From Octadecabacter dasysiphoniae (GTDB taxonomy: Bacteria > Pseudomonadota > Alphaproteobacteria > Rhodobacterales > Rhodobacteraceae), in contig NZ_JAKGAQ010000001.1 in NCBI RefSeq assembly GCF_021532615.1, forward strand, positions 124,001 through 188,000: DNA of 64,000 nt, written 5' to 3'. Both the position numbers and the translations under genes were made by a program. Below are positions 19,170 to 29,160 of this stretch, piece after piece; position 1 is the stretch's first letter; the number at the start of each line of letters is the position of its first letter. A model generated the notes under the pieces. It saw nothing but the letters and a program-made list of their open reading frames with translations. It had not been told where the DNA came from and made no database searches.

Positions 19170-20264
19170 ATGAAAGTCAACGGCACACCCTATCGGTCCC
19201 TGTGGTGGGACGCTGAAAAAGACGCGTTGCAAATCATCGATCAACGCTGGCTGCCACATGATTTTCGAACCCAATCGGTTGAGACATTACAGGATTTTGC
19301 GGATGCAATTGTGCAGATGCGTGTGCGCGGCGCGCCCTTGATCGGCGCAACTGCGGCCTACGGAATGGCGCTTGCGATGCGGCTTGATCCGACTGACGCC
19401 CACATGAAAACCGTGTGGGATTTCTTGCACAATACCCGCCCGACAGCGATCAATTTGCGCTGGGCGTTGAATCGATGCCAAGCGGCCTTGCTGCCCGTGC
19501 CAGAGGCTGACAGGGCCAGCGCAGCCTTGGCGCTTGCCCATGAAATTGCCGACGAAGACGTTGAAATAAATCGCCAAATTGGGCTGAACGGGCTCCAATT
19601 GATCCAAGATATCGCCGCCAAAAAGCCAGACGGTGAACCCGTCAGATTGCTGACCCATTGCAACGCTGGCTGGATTGCAACGGTTGATTGGGGCACGGCG
19701 ACGTCACCGATGTATCACGCCCACGACGCCGGCATTGCGCTGCACGTATGGGTCGATGAAACGCGCCCGCGCAATCAAGGCGCGCTGACATCCTGGGAAC
19801 TTGGATCGCACGGGATCGCGCACACCTATATCACCGACAACGCGGGCGGGCATCTGATGCAGCATGGACAGGTTGATTTGGTGATCACGGGCACCGACCG
19901 CACAACGCGGCGCGGCGATGTGTGCAACAAGATAGGCACATATTTGAAAGCGCTCGCTGCCCATGACAACGGCGTGCCATTCTACGTGGCCCTCCCGTCG
20001 CCAACGATTGATTGGACGGTGTCGGACGGTATCGCTGAAATCCCGATTGAGGACCGCGGTTCACGCGAAATCACCCATATAATGGGGCGCAACGACATGG
20101 GCGAAATATCCGAAGTCCAGGTCACGCCAGATGGTACAACCGGCGGCAATCCCGCCTTTGATGTCACGCCCAATCGCCTTGTGACGGGCCTTATTACGGA
20201 ACGTGGTATCTGCGATGCATCCGAAGATGCCCTAACCGCACTCTTTCCGGACTTGTGCGGATGA
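19170..20264 (+). CDS. mtnA: S-methyl-5-thioribose-1-phosphate isomerase
   Basis: Converts 5-methylthioribose 1-phosphate to 5-methylthioribulose 1-phosphate during salvage of methylthioadenosine. At 364 residues it fits the family. The catalytic cysteine is in LLTHCNAGW at about residues 157-165. The catalytic aspartate is in [19 protein letters not shown] at about 240, and [13 protein letters not shown] follows. No mtnB, mtnC or mtnD follows; instead a class II aldolase overlaps the stop codon. That pairing points to the methylthio-sugar aldolase (DHAP) shunt. Confidence 0.92.
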   Translation: MKVNGTPYRSLWWDAEKDALQIIDQRWLPHDFRTQSVETLQDFADAIVQMRVRGAPLIGATAAYGMALAMRLDPTDAHMKTVWDFLHNTRPTAINLRWALNRCQAALLPVPEADRASAALALAHEIADEDVEINRQIGLNGLQLIQDIAAKKPDGEPVRLLTHCNAGWIATVDWGTATSPMYHAHDAGIALHVWVDETRPRNQGALTSWELGSHGIAHTYITDNAGGHLMQHGQVDLVITGTDRTTRRGDVCNKIGTYLKALAAHDNGVPFYVALPSPTIDWTVSDGIAEIPIEDRGSREITHIMGRNDMGEISEVQVTPDGTTGGNPAFDVTPNRLVTGLITERGICDASEDALTALFPDLCG

Positions 20265-20920
20265 ACATGGCCAAAGACAGCACCGCGACGCGGCAATCGA
20301 TCATCGATGGCTGCCTTTGGATGCAGTCTGTCGGGCTGAACCAAGGGACATCGGGCAACATCGCTGTGCGGATTGAGGGTGGTATGTTGATCACACCGTC
20401 CGCTGTTCCGTATCGCGATATGACGCCGGACATGATTGTGACATTGGCGCTGGATGCCCCGCCCGCGTCTGGCCAAAACCCTTCGACGGAATGGCAATTT
20501 CATCAGGCCGTGCTGAAATCTCGCCCAGATGTTGGCGCTGTCGTGCACGCGCACCCCGCCCATGCGACTGCCGTTTCGATCCAGCGTCGCGCAATTCCTG
20601 CGGTTCATTACATGGTGGCCGCCTTTGGTGGTTCAGATGTCCTTTGTACCGACTACGCCTTGTTTGGCAGTGCCGCCCTGTCGCAGATGGTCGCGGACGC
20701 AATGATGGATCGCGATGGATGTCTTATGGCAAATCACGGCGCCCTCACCGCGGGCGACAGCCTTGATCGGGCGTTGTGGCGGATGCAAGAACTCGAATCT
20801 CTTGCCCGTGTCATGCTGTTGGCCGAGGCCAGCGGAACGCCCGTCATGCTGTCTGATGCGGACATTCAGGACACTTTGGCGTCATTTGCGGGCTACGGTC
20901 TGCGTGCGTCCGAAAAGTGA
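20261..20920 (+). CDS. Class II aldolase, probable 5-(methylthio)ribulose-1-phosphate aldolase
   Basis: 219-residue Zn aldolase of the fuculose-phosphate aldolase family. The zinc and catalytic residues are visible: Glu in STEWQFH, the two His of HAHPAHA and the His of MANHGAL. It overlaps the mtnA stop (ATGA) and may alternatively begin at GTG 20255 or ATG 20267. Known homologues beside mtnA (ald2 in Rhodospirillum and some E. coli) cleave 5-methylthioribulose 1-phosphate to DHAP and methylthioacetaldehyde. Here that role is inferred from the overlap with mtnA; a fuculose-phosphate aldolase role is the alternative. Confidence 0.8.
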   Translation: MNMAKDSTATRQSIIDGCLWMQSVGLNQGTSGNIAVRIEGGMLITPSAVPYRDMTPDMIVTLALDAPPASGQNPSTEWQFHQAVLKSRPDVGAVVHAHPAHATAVSIQRRAIPAVHYMVAAFGGSDVLCTDYALFGSAALSQMVADAMMDRDGCLMANHGALTAGDSLDRALWRMQELESLARVMLLAEASGTPVMLSDADIQDTLASFAGYGLRASEK

Positions 20921-21061
20921 TGTATATAAAGAAGTGAAGTTTCGGGCGTTTCGGCGCACTGGGTCCGAATTATCTACGTTTTTTGTCGGTTTCGCTTGAG
21001 AACGGGCTAAAATTCTCCCAAATAGGTCTGAATATTTAAGACCCTAAGATCAGGAGTTACC

Positions 21062-23926
21062 GTGTCTCTCTTTCTTATCGTCGCGCTACCCTTCCTCGGT
21101 GCATTGCTGCCGGGCCTGATGAACGCAGCAGGCCGACAGGCTGTGGGCGGCGTTACCTTCACAGTGACACTCGCCGCATTTATCGGTTTGCTGACGAACT
21201 TGCCCGCGGTGTTGGCGGGTGAGGTCGTGCAGACGGGTTTTAACTGGTTGCCGGAACTCGGGCTGAACGTGACGCTGATGCTCGACGGGCTCGGGTTTTT
21301 CTTTGCGCTTCTGATCCTTGGTATTGGCCTTTTGATCATCACCTACGCGCGCTTCTACCTCGCGCGCGAAGACAACATGGGCGAATTTTTCACCTACCTG
21401 TTGTTGTTCCAAGGTGCGATGGTTGGCATCGTTCTGTCCGATAATATCCTGCTTTTGTTGATTTTCTGGGAATTGACGTCGCTGTCGTCGTTCCTGCTTA
21501 TCGGATATTGGAAACACCTTGAGGCCGGACGCCAAGGCGCGCGTATGGCCCTGACCGTGACGGGTATGGGCGGTTTGGCGATGATCGGTGGTATGTTGCT
21601 TCTGGGTAATATCGTCGGGTCTTACGATCTGTCGGTGATCCTCCAAAACCGAGAGATGATCCAAGCGGACCCAATGTATGTGCCTGCTTTGCTGTTGATC
21701 CTGCTGGGCGCGTTTACGAAATCTGCGCAGTTCCCGTTCCACTTCTGGTTGCCCCACGCGATGGCGGCACCGACACCTGTGTCGGCCTATCTGCACTCTG
21801 CCACGATGGTTAAGGCCGGTATTTTCTTGATGGCACGCATGTGGCCTGTTCTGTCCGGCACGCCTGAATGGTTCTATATCGTGACAACGGCTGGCCTGAT
21901 CACCATGGTTCTGGGTGCGGTGATCGCGCTGTTCAAACACGACCTGAAGGCGTTGCTGGCGTTTTCTACAGTGTCCCATCTTGGCCTGATCACGATGCTT
22001 TTGGGCACTGGCACGGCCTTTGGTGCCTTTGCCGCCGTGTTCCACATTATGAACCACGCGACGTTTAAGGCGGCGCTGTTTATGTCGGCAGGTATTATCG
22101 ATCACGAAACCAAAACCCGCGATATCCGCCAACTGGGCGGCTTGCGGTTTTTGATGCCGATCACGTTTGTCATCGCGACGCTGGCGGCGCTGTCCATGGC
22201 GGGTATTCCGTTCCTCAACGGGTTCTTGTCCAAGGAAATGATGCTCGAGGAGATGGAGCATACCTACCTGTTTGGCCCCACATGGCTTGTGCCCGCACTG
22301 GCCACGTTCGGGTCGCTGTTTTCTGCCGCCTATTGCTTCCGCCTGATCGGTCACACGTTCCTCGGCCCCAAACGTGATGCGTCGAGCTATCCAGCAAAAC
22401 CCCATGATCCCAGCGCAGGCCTCTGGTTGCCGCCCGCGATCCTCGTGGTTTTGGTTGTCGTCATCGGTGTCGCGCCGTTCCTGGTGCAGGATTTCGTTAT
22501 CCTGATCGCCAAATCCGTGATCGGCGGAGTGGCCGAGCTTGAGGTGAAATACATTAAAATTTGGCACGGGTTCGTGCCTGCATTGTTCATGTCTATCGCA
22601 GCCGTCGTTGGCGGCCTGATCGTTTTGGCGCTGTTCAAACCGCTGTCACGCCTATGGGAATCCACTCCACGACCTGAGGCGAAAAACATCTTTGATGACA
22701 TCATGGCAGCGGTGCTGATGTACGCCCGCGCGCTTATCCATCCGCTGCACAATGGCGCGTTTACCCGCTACGGAATGATCTTGGCGATCACCGTCGTTGC
22801 TGCTGGTTACCACGCATGGGTCACTGGCGCCTTGGGCGCAGCAACCCGAGAGGTCCAGCCCGTCGGACTTGTCGAAGTGGCGGGTTGGATCATGTTGGTC
22901 ACGGCAACGATTGGCTTGGCGGCGATGCATCACAACCGTCTGCTTGCGTTGATCCTGATCGGGATCGTTGGTTTGATGGTCTCAATCGGGTTTGTATTCC
23001 TAAGCGCGCCTGACCTTGCGATGACGCAAATCACAGTAGAAGTGGTGACGATTATCCTGCTGCTGTTGGCGCTGAATTTCTTGCCCAAACAGACCCCCAT
23101 CGAAAGTTCGGTCCTGCGCCGCGTGCGCGATGTGGTAGTGGCTGGTGCGGCCGGCCTCGCCACTATGGCGCTTAGCTATCATTATCTGCTGCGCGACGCG
23201 GTTGCTTCGCCGATCTCTGATTTCCACCTTGCCAATTCGTACAAAGGCGGCGGCGGTACGAACATGGTCAATGTGATCCTCGTTGATTTCCGTGGCTTTG
23301 ATACCTTCGGTGAAATCATCGTTCTGGGCATTGCGGCTTTGCTGATCTACGCGCTGACAGAGACCCTTTTGAATGGCCCCGTGCGCGCGCGTCTTTTGAA
23401 CCGCATCCCCGACCATCCCCTGTCAGGCACACAGCATCCGATGATGATGGTCGTACTGACCCGTGTCATTATGCCCGTTGTCCTGATGGTCGGGTTCTAC
23501 ATCTTCTTGCGTGGTCATAACGAACCGGGCGGTGGTTTCATCGCTGGTTTGATCGTGTCGATTGGTGTCGTGATGCAATACATGGCCAGCGGATTTAACT
23601 GGGCCACAGATCGCCAGCGGTTCCCGTATCATGGGGTCATCGGCACAGGTGTTCTTATCGCAGGTCTTACCGGGATCGGGTCTTGGATGGTGGGTAAACC
23701 GTTCCTGACGTCCGATTTCACCTATGTTCGCATCCCGCCGTTTCAGGAATTTGAATTGGCGACGGCCGCGTTGTTTGATGTCGGCGTCTTCTTGGCTGTC
23801 GTGGGCGCGGTGATGCTGTCCCTCGAAAGCTTCTCGCGGCTTGCGCGCCGTGCCCATGTGCGCGATTCCGATGACCCGATGGATGTTGACCCATCCCGAA
23901 CGGACGTCGCAAAGGAGGGCGTGTAA
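21062..23926 (+). CDS. mrpA: Mrp/Pha cation-proton antiporter subunit A (with fused B-like domain)
   Basis: Large membrane subunit of a multisubunit Na+ or K+/H+ antiporter, 954 residues starting at GTG. The N-terminal ~500 residues resemble NuoL (FLLIGYWKHLEAGRQGAR; PFHFWLPHAMAAPTPVSAYLHSATMVKAG with the conserved lysine). The C-terminal ~200 residues resemble MrpB (MMVVLTRVIMPVVLMVGFYIFLRGHNEPGGGFIAG). Fusion of A and B makes this a six-gene, group 2-type operon. It acts in pH and salt homeostasis, fitting a marine organism. Confidence 0.93.
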   Translation: MSLFLIVALPFLGALLPGLMNAAGRQAVGGVTFTVTLAAFIGLLTNLPAVLAGEVVQTGFNWLPELGLNVTLMLDGLGFFFALLILGIGLLIITYARFYLAREDNMGEFFTYLLLFQGAMVGIVLSDNILLLLIFWELTSLSSFLLIGYWKHLEAGRQGARMALTVTGMGGLAMIGGMLLLGNIVGSYDLSVILQNREMIQADPMYVPALLLILLGAFTKSAQFPFHFWLPHAMAAPTPVSAYLHSATMVKAGIFLMARMWPVLSGTPEWFYIVTTAGLITMVLGAVIALFKHDLKALLAFSTVSHLGLITMLLGTGTAFGAFAAVFHIMNHATFKAALFMSAGIIDHETKTRDIRQLGGLRFLMPITFVIATLAALSMAGIPFLNGFLSKEMMLEEMEHTYLFGPTWLVPALATFGSLFSAAYCFRLIGHTFLGPKRDASSYPAKPHDPSAGLWLPPAILVVLVVVIGVAPFLVQDFVILIAKSVIGGVAELEVKYIKIWHGFVPALFMSIAAVVGGLIVLALFKPLSRLWESTPRPEAKNIFDDIMAAVLMYARALIHPLHNGAFTRYGMILAITVVAAGYHAWVTGALGAATREVQPVGLVEVAGWIMLVTATIGLAAMHHNRLLALILIGIVGLMVSIGFVFLSAPDLAMTQITVEVVTIILLLLALNFLPKQTPIESSVLRRVRDVVVAGAAGLATMALSYHYLLRDAVASPISDFHLANSYKGGGGTNMVNVILVDFRGFDTFGEIIVLGIAALLIYALTETLLNGPVRARLLNRIPDHPLSGTQHPMMMVVLTRVIMPVVLMVGFYIFLRGHNEPGGGFIAGLIVSIGVVMQYMASGFNWATDRQRFPYHGVIGTGVLIAGLTGIGSWMVGKPFLTSDFTYVRIPPFQEFELATAALFDVGVFLAVVGAVMLSLESFSRLARRAHVRDSDDPMDVDPSRTDVAKEGV

Positions 23927-23927
23927 C

Positions 23928-24272
23928 ATGGAAGTTCTCGTAGCCTCTGCGATCGGTATTCTGACCGCCGCCGGCATGTATCTTGTCCTGCGTCTGCGCA
24001 CGTTTCCGGTGATTTTGGGCGTGTCGTTGCTGACCTATGCGGTCAACGTATTCCTGTTTGCCTCAGGTCGCTTGACGGTTGGCGCACCACCAATCTTGGG
24101 TGATGCAACAACCTACGCCGATCCCTTGCCGCAGGCCTTGGTTCTGACAGCGATTGTGATTTCGTTTGGCATGACGGCTGTCGTCGTCATGATTGCGCTA
24201 GGGTCCTACCTCGGGGCGGATGATGACAACGTGAACGATCCGGTTTCGACAGATGAGGAGGACGCGCCATGA
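23928..24272 (+). CDS. mrpC: Mrp/Pha antiporter subunit C
   Basis: NuoK-like membrane subunit of 114 residues with three spans and the conserved acidic C-terminus. I start at ATG 23928, one base after the mrpA stop; the same frame open upstream to 23841 overlaps mrpA and has no family likeness. The segment VILGVSLLTYAVNVFLFASGRL and ADPLPQALVLTAIVISFGMTA is typical of MnhC/PhaC. It overlaps the next gene by ATGA. Confidence 0.92.
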   Translation: MEVLVASAIGILTAAGMYLVLRLRTFPVILGVSLLTYAVNVFLFASGRLTVGAPPILGDATTYADPLPQALVLTAIVISFGMTAVVVMIALGSYLGADDDNVNDPVSTDEEDAP

Positions 24273-25813
24273 CCCATTGGTTGATCGCCCCCGTCATCCT
24301 GCCTGCAATACTTGCGCCCTTTATCGTGCTCGCGGCGCGCTATCACATCGGCATTCAACGGGTGTTTTCACTGGTAGGTGTAATCGCGATGATCGCTATC
24401 GCCGCTGGCCTGTCTTGGCAGGCATCTGACGGCACGATCCTGATTTATCAGCTTGGTGATTGGGCGGCCCCGTTCGGGATTATCCTTGTCGGCGATATGC
24501 TGTCGACGTTGATGGTGTTGTTGACGTCGGTGCTTGCGTTGTTCGTCCTGCTTTATGCCATTGGGTCCGGTTGGGATGATCGAGGGTGGCATTTCCATGC
24601 GCTGTTCCAGTTCCAGCTTATGGGGATCATGGGCGCGTTCTTGACTGGCGATTTGTTCAACCTGTTCGTGTTCTTCGAAGTCCTGCTGATCGCGTCCTAT
24701 GGTCTGATGATCCACGCGGGCGGAAACGAACGACTGCGCGCTGGCGTGCAATACGTGTTGTTCAATCTGCTCGGATCGACGTTGTTCTTGTTCGCACTTG
24801 GTGCGATCTATGCGGAAACGGGCACGCTGAATATGGCGGACCTCGCACAACGTGCCGATCTGATCGGGGCGGAATCAACGGTCGGTATCCGTGTGGCCGC
24901 CGTTTTGTTGCTGTTGGTTTTTGCGATCAAAGCAGCGCTTGTGCCGCTGCACTTTTGGTTGCCTAGCAGCTACGCAGAGGCCCCGGGCCCCGTCGCCGCA
25001 TTATTTGCAATCATGACAAAGGTGGGCGCCTACGCGATCATCCGCGTTTACACGATGGTCTTCCCCCCCGATCTTGAGGCCACACAGGGTCTGCACGACG
25101 TCTGGCTGCAACCTGCGGCGCTGATTTCCCTCGCCTTGGGTATGATCGGAGTTTTGGCGGCGAAAAAGCTGGATCGCCTGGTCGCATTTTCTGTCATTGG
25201 ATCAATGGGCATGGTGATGATCGCCATCGCGTTGTTCACACCCGAAGGCATCGCAGCTGCACTGTATTATATCGTGCATTCCACACTGGCTGGCGCGGCG
25301 CTGTTTTTGATCGTCGATCTTGTCAAATCCAGTCGTCCATCGCTTGTGCTGCGCGCGATGCCGCCGGTCGCAGGGGCCGCGTTGACCGCAGGGCTGTTCT
25401 TTGCCGCCGCAATTGCGATGGCCGGCTTGCCGCCGCTGTCGGGTTTCTTGGGCAAGCTGCTGATCCTTGATGCGGCATTCACATCGCCTTGGGCGGTCTG
25501 GATTTGGACGATTGTTCTGGTGTCCAGCCTGATTTCTGTCGTCGGGTTTGCCCGCGCGGGCAGCATCGTGTTCTGGAAGGCCAATAGCGTCACACCTGAC
25601 GATGTGCCTGATGATGAACTCGAACCGCCAAGTGCGCTGGCATACGGGGCGGCCGGCGGCCTTGTTGCACTTCTCGCGGCACATACGGTGTTTGGCGGCT
25701 ACGCGCATGATTACACCTTGGCCACGGCGGCGCAGTTGTTCGCCCCTGAACCTTATATTTCTGCCGTTGTCGACACGCCCGGAAAGCTCAGCACCCCAGC
25801 GGAGGATTATTGA
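24269..25813 (+). CDS. mrpD: Mrp/Pha antiporter subunit D
   Basis: NuoN-like proton-translocating membrane subunit, 514 residues with about 14 spans. Conserved features are FEVLLIASYGLMIHAGG, the lysine in FAIKAALVPLHFWLP and AEAPGPVAALFAIMTKVGAYA. It overlaps mrpC by four bases, and its stop is followed one base later by mrpE. With MrpA it provides the two antiporter-like modules of the complex. Confidence 0.93.
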   Translation: MTHWLIAPVILPAILAPFIVLAARYHIGIQRVFSLVGVIAMIAIAAGLSWQASDGTILIYQLGDWAAPFGIILVGDMLSTLMVLLTSVLALFVLLYAIGSGWDDRGWHFHALFQFQLMGIMGAFLTGDLFNLFVFFEVLLIASYGLMIHAGGNERLRAGVQYVLFNLLGSTLFLFALGAIYAETGTLNMADLAQRADLIGAESTVGIRVAAVLLLLVFAIKAALVPLHFWLPSSYAEAPGPVAALFAIMTKVGAYAIIRVYTMVFPPDLEATQGLHDVWLQPAALISLALGMIGVLAAKKLDRLVAFSVIGSMGMVMIAIALFTPEGIAAALYYIVHSTLAGAALFLIVDLVKSSRPSLVLRAMPPVAGAALTAGLFFAAAIAMAGLPPLSGFLGKLLILDAAFTSPWAVWIWTIVLVSSLISVVGFARAGSIVFWKANSVTPDDVPDDELEPPSALAYGAAGGLVALLAAHTVFGGYAHDYTLATAAQLFAPEPYISAVVDTPGKLSTPAEDY

Positions 25814-25814
25814 T

Positions 25815-26315
25815 ATGACCCGCGCCTTCAACTGGCTGTTTCCCCACCCTTATCTGACCGTGCTTTTGGCGGTTGTGTGGATATTACTGCAAGGTGAACT
25901 TACCGCAGGCATGGCGGTGTTCGGCGTAATCCTTGGAACGATCATTCCCCGTGCGACGGCGAATTGGTGGCCTGATCGCCCGATGGGGTTCAGGCTGGGC
26001 CGGATGCTGGGCTACATGGCTTTGGTGCTCTGGGATATTCTGATTGCCAATGTGCAAGTCGCGTGGATTATCCTGACCCGCCGCAATTCCAAACTGCGGG
26101 CGACATGGGTCACGATCCCGCTCGATCTGCGCTCACCCGAGGCAATTACAGTGCTGGCAGGGACGATCACGCTGACGCCCGGCACGGTATCCGCCGATTT
26201 ATCAAGCGACGGGCGCAGCCTGTTGGTGCACGTCCTTGACACACCTGACCCGGACGCCGTTCGTGATGAGATCAAACAGCGCTATGAAGCCCGCCTAAAG
26301 GAGATTTTCGTATGA
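25815..26315 (+). CDS. mrpE: Mrp/Pha antiporter subunit E
   Basis: 166-residue subunit with short N-terminal spans (WLFPHPYLTVLLAVVW) and a cytoplasmic C-terminal domain. LGTIITLTPGT-like text appears here as LAGTITLTPGTVSADLS, which is typical of MnhE. The start is ATG 25815, after GGAGG in the mrpD end; the frame open upstream from 25548 is a shadow of mrpD. The stop overlaps mrpF by ATGA. Confidence 0.9.
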   Translation: MTRAFNWLFPHPYLTVLLAVVWILLQGELTAGMAVFGVILGTIIPRATANWWPDRPMGFRLGRMLGYMALVLWDILIANVQVAWIILTRRNSKLRATWVTIPLDLRSPEAITVLAGTITLTPGTVSADLSSDGRSLLVHVLDTPDPDAVRDEIKQRYEARLKEIFV

Positions 26316-26599
26316 TGCCCGCCGCCGATTTTCTGTCTTTGTCGTTGATCATCGCCTTTGGCGCTGTCGCAATTTCGCAAATGCTGGCGATGGTACGCCT
26401 CGTGATCGGGCCGCATGCGGGGGATCGTATTCTTGCGCTTGATACAATGGTTGTGAATGTCATCGGTATGATCGTGCTTGTGGGTATGTACCAAGGCAGC
26501 ACCCTGTATTTTGAGGTCTCGTTGATCATCGCGATGCTCGGTTTTGTATCGACCGTGGCTTATGCGCGGTTCGTTCTAAGGGGGGACATCATCGAATGA
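26312..26599 (+). CDS. mrpF: Mrp/Pha antiporter subunit F
   Basis: 95-residue subunit with three membrane spans. RLVIGPHAGDRILALDTM matches the conserved RxxxGPxxxDRxxALD pattern of MnhF/PhaF. It overlaps both neighbours by four bases. A second ATG follows immediately at 26315 and cannot be excluded as the start. Confidence 0.9.
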   Translation: MMPAADFLSLSLIIAFGAVAISQMLAMVRLVIGPHAGDRILALDTMVVNVIGMIVLVGMYQGSTLYFEVSLIIAMLGFVSTVAYARFVLRGDIIE

Positions 26600-26967
26600 A
26601 CATTGTCGATATCGCCACCTACGCCGTCGGAGTCTTTTTACTGATCGGTGCATTTTTTACACTTGTCGGTTCCATCGGGCTTGTGAAATTGCCCGACGCG
26701 ATGACGCGCCTGCATGCCCCCACCAAAGTGGGCACTATGGGGATTGGTGCGTTGCTACTGGCCTCAATGACCTATGCGTTCATATCGGGCGACGGGTCGC
26801 TGCGCGAAATCCTGATCATGGCTTTCCTGTTTGTCACAGCGCCCATTTCCGCCAATTTCATGAGCAAGGTGAACATTCACCGCAAATCATGTGAAACACC
26901 CCCGGACGCACCGGATGAACAAACCTGGTCGACTTTGGCAAAGCGAAACGGAGACACAGCGCCCTAG
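26596..26967 (+). CDS. mrpG: Mrp/Pha antiporter subunit G
   Basis: Last subunit, 123 residues. The conserved core GSIGLVKLPDAMTRLHAPTKVGTMG is followed by two more spans (LIMAFLFVTAPISANFMSKV) and a hydrophilic tail. It ends 14 bp from the convergent iclR stop, and no clear terminator hairpin is visible in that gap. Confidence 0.91.
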   Translation: MNIVDIATYAVGVFLLIGAFFTLVGSIGLVKLPDAMTRLHAPTKVGTMGIGALLLASMTYAFISGDGSLREILIMAFLFVTAPISANFMSKVNIHRKSCETPPDAPDEQTWSTLAKRNGDTAP

Positions 26968-26981
26968 CGGGTCGGGTCGCG

Positions 26982-27752
26982 TTAGTCGCGTAGTAGGCTG
27001 GACAGATCTGTTGCGGCATCGCGCAACGCTGGCAAATATTCGAGAGCCTTTTCAACCGTGAACCGGATTGTTGGCGCGTGAAACGACAGCGTCGCAACAA
27101 GGCGGTCATTGCCATCTAAAATAGGCACGGCGACGGCGATCATGCCGTCCATGAATTCCTCTGTGTCCACAGCAAAGCCGTCGCGGCGAACAGTCGAAAC
27201 GGCGCGGATCAAATCGTCGGGGACAGTAATTGTGTTGTCGGTCTTCTTGACCAAATGTTCTGACGTGGCATAGCGCGCCAGATGCGTCTTTGGCAGGGTC
27301 GACAAGTACATCTTGCCTGACGCTGTGCAATAGAACGGAACAGTGGTGCCCACAGGCAATTGAATGCGCAGCGGCCATTCGGTTTCGACGCGTTCCAGAT
27401 AGATCATGCTATCGCGGTCGGGCAGGGCGATGTTGCATGTTTCACCCACCTGATCGGACAGTTTGCGCAACACAGCCAGACGGGCCGCGCGAATGCGCAA
27501 CGACGACAGAACCCCTGTCGCCATCCCGCGAAGTCGACGGCCGGGGGAATAGGCCCGCCCGTCGATGTCTCTTTGTAGAAAACCTTCGTCTTCCAGCGTG
27601 GAAAACAATCGGTGGATGGTCGGTTTTGGTAACCCCAGTTGTGCGTTGACCTCGGTCGGCGTGACAGGCACGCCGACGCGGGCAACTTCCTCAAGAACCA
27701 GCAATAGGCGCAGGTTCGTCGGAATAGTATCTGAGGCTGTCCCGTCCATCAT
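26982..27752 (-). CDS. IclR-family transcriptional regulator
   Basis: 256-residue regulator with an N-terminal winged helix (LLVLEEVARVGVPVTPTEVNAQLGLPKPTIHRLFSTLEDEGFL, about residues 16-58) and a C-terminal GAF-like effector domain. The start is an ATG overlapping the dctM stop (ATGA), so it is the last gene of the TRAP operon. It most likely controls this operon and the divergent GMC oxidoreductase. The dyad at 31261-31281 is a candidate binding site. The effector is unknown. Confidence 0.88.
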   Translation of the reverse strand: MMDGTASDTIPTNLRLLLVLEEVARVGVPVTPTEVNAQLGLPKPTIHRLFSTLEDEGFLQRDIDGRAYSPGRRLRGMATGVLSSLRIRAARLAVLRKLSDQVGETCNIALPDRDSMIYLERVETEWPLRIQLPVGTTVPFYCTASGKMYLSTLPKTHLARYATSEHLVKKTDNTITVPDDLIRAVSTVRRDGFAVDTEEFMDGMIAVAVPILDGNDRLVATLSFHAPTIRFTVEKALEYLPALRDAATDLSSLLRD

Positions 27753-29158
27753 ACCGGTGCCGCACCCCCGCCAAAGACACCCTGTAGCAATTCATAGATG
27801 CCGCCGCCTGGCAACAACGTCTTTGAAATGCTGGGAAAGAGAGCAACCATGAACCAAACCGCAATGAGCGAGAAAAGATACATTGTGGAATAGCGCAAGA
27901 GCCTGAAATACGGAACCCCCGTAACCCCGGACGCCACATACAGGTTAAGCCCGTAAGGCGGGGTGATAAAGCCAATCGAAGCACCCACAAGGAACACCAC
28001 CGCGAACTGGATCGGATCAACGCCGACTGACGCGGCAATTGGCGCAAGGATCGGTGCCAGAATGATCGTCACCGGAAGCGATTCAAGAACCATGCCAGCC
28101 ACAAATACGATCGCCATCGCCGTAAGAAGAACCGGATAATATCCACCCATGCCAATCAGGAAGGTTTCGATAACCTCCTTGGCGCCAAGGGAACTGAGGT
28201 TCTGTTGCATCACCACCGAAATCGCGATCAGCGGTGCCAGGATGCCAGTGATCTGTGCGGACCGCATTGTGATGCTTGGCAGTTCAAGCGGGCCAAATCC
28301 ACGCACGACAACCATTTCGGAAAATCCGCGTTCGTTGATGTCGCGTTCTTCGTCGATGTTCATCATTTTGTAGATCGGCAGACAGATAAATCCGACAATC
28401 ACACAGAAACCAACAGTCACGCCCGCGGCCTCTGTCGGGGAAAACTTACCCGTGTAGATGCCCCAAAGAACCAGACCGATGGCAAAGAAACCAAGCCACC
28501 CGCCAAGTGCAGTTTTCAGCACGCGCACTGGATCAAGCTTAATCAGATAGCCCCAACCATTGATTGTGGACACCACGAAGGCCGTGATGATCATCGCCAG
28601 AACCATCATCGCACCAGGCACGATGCCCGCGATGAACAGATCGTTGATCGAAAGGTTCATGATGAACCCGTAAACGATAAAGATGATCGACGGCGGAATG
28701 ATGATACCAACCGTACCGCCCGCAGCAGCTGTCGCTGCGGAAAAGCGTGGATCATAGCCGCCTTTCACCATTTCGGGGTGCAACATCGAACCGATGGTCG
28801 CCGTCGTCGCGGAGTTGGAACCAGAGATCGCAGCGAACAAACCGGACGCGCCAATCGCCGCCATGGCCAAACCGCCACGCAGCCAGCCCAGACAGGCATA
28901 GGCAAAATCCGACAGCCTTCGGGCAATGCCCGCACGGTTGATTAGATCACCAGTCAGAATAAACAACGGCATCGCCAACAGGGCAAAGCCATCCGTAAAC
29001 ACATCCGACAAGGCCGTTCCGATGTTCACAAGCGGCTGACCAAGGGCCATGGACGTGCCCAAGACCCAATACGCGATGACAAGAAAGACCGGCACACCGA
29101 GCATAAACAGAACGGTAACACCGACAGAAATCAGGGTGACGAGTGTTGAAATTTCCAT
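27749..29158 (-). CDS. dctM: TRAP transporter large permease subunit (DctM)
   Basis: Membrane subunit of 469 residues that carries the substrate through the membrane using the sodium gradient. GSNSATTATIGSMLHPEMVKGGYDP and GIIIPPSIIFIVYGF are typical DctM motifs. It is longer than the usual ~425 residues, with an extra hydrophilic stretch (about residues 265-290, EERDINERGFSEM) in a loop. It is preceded by dctQ with a 2-bp gap and followed by iclR with overlap. Confidence 0.9.
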   Translation of the reverse strand: MEISTLVTLISVGVTVLFMLGVPVFLVIAYWVLGTSMALGQPLVNIGTALSDVFTDGFALLAMPLFILTGDLINRAGIARRLSDFAYACLGWLRGGLAMAAIGASGLFAAISGSNSATTATIGSMLHPEMVKGGYDPRFSAATAAAGGTVGIIIPPSIIFIVYGFIMNLSINDLFIAGIVPGAMMVLAMIITAFVVSTINGWGYLIKLDPVRVLKTALGGWLGFFAIGLVLWGIYTGKFSPTEAAGVTVGFCVIVGFICLPIYKMMNIDEERDINERGFSEMVVVRGFGPLELPSITMRSAQITGILAPLIAISVVMQQNLSSLGAKEVIETFLIGMGGYYPVLLTAMAIVFVAGMVLESLPVTIILAPILAPIAASVGVDPIQFAVVFLVGASIGFITPPYGLNLYVASGVTGVPYFRLLRYSTMYLFSLIAVWFMVALFPSISKTLLPGGGIYELLQGVFGGGAAPV

Positions 29159-29160
29159 GA

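Noticed and set aside
21086..22567. 493-codon minus-strand frame over mrpA
   Set aside because: It is extremely rich in His, Gln and Arg, the usual mirror of a membrane protein in this base composition.
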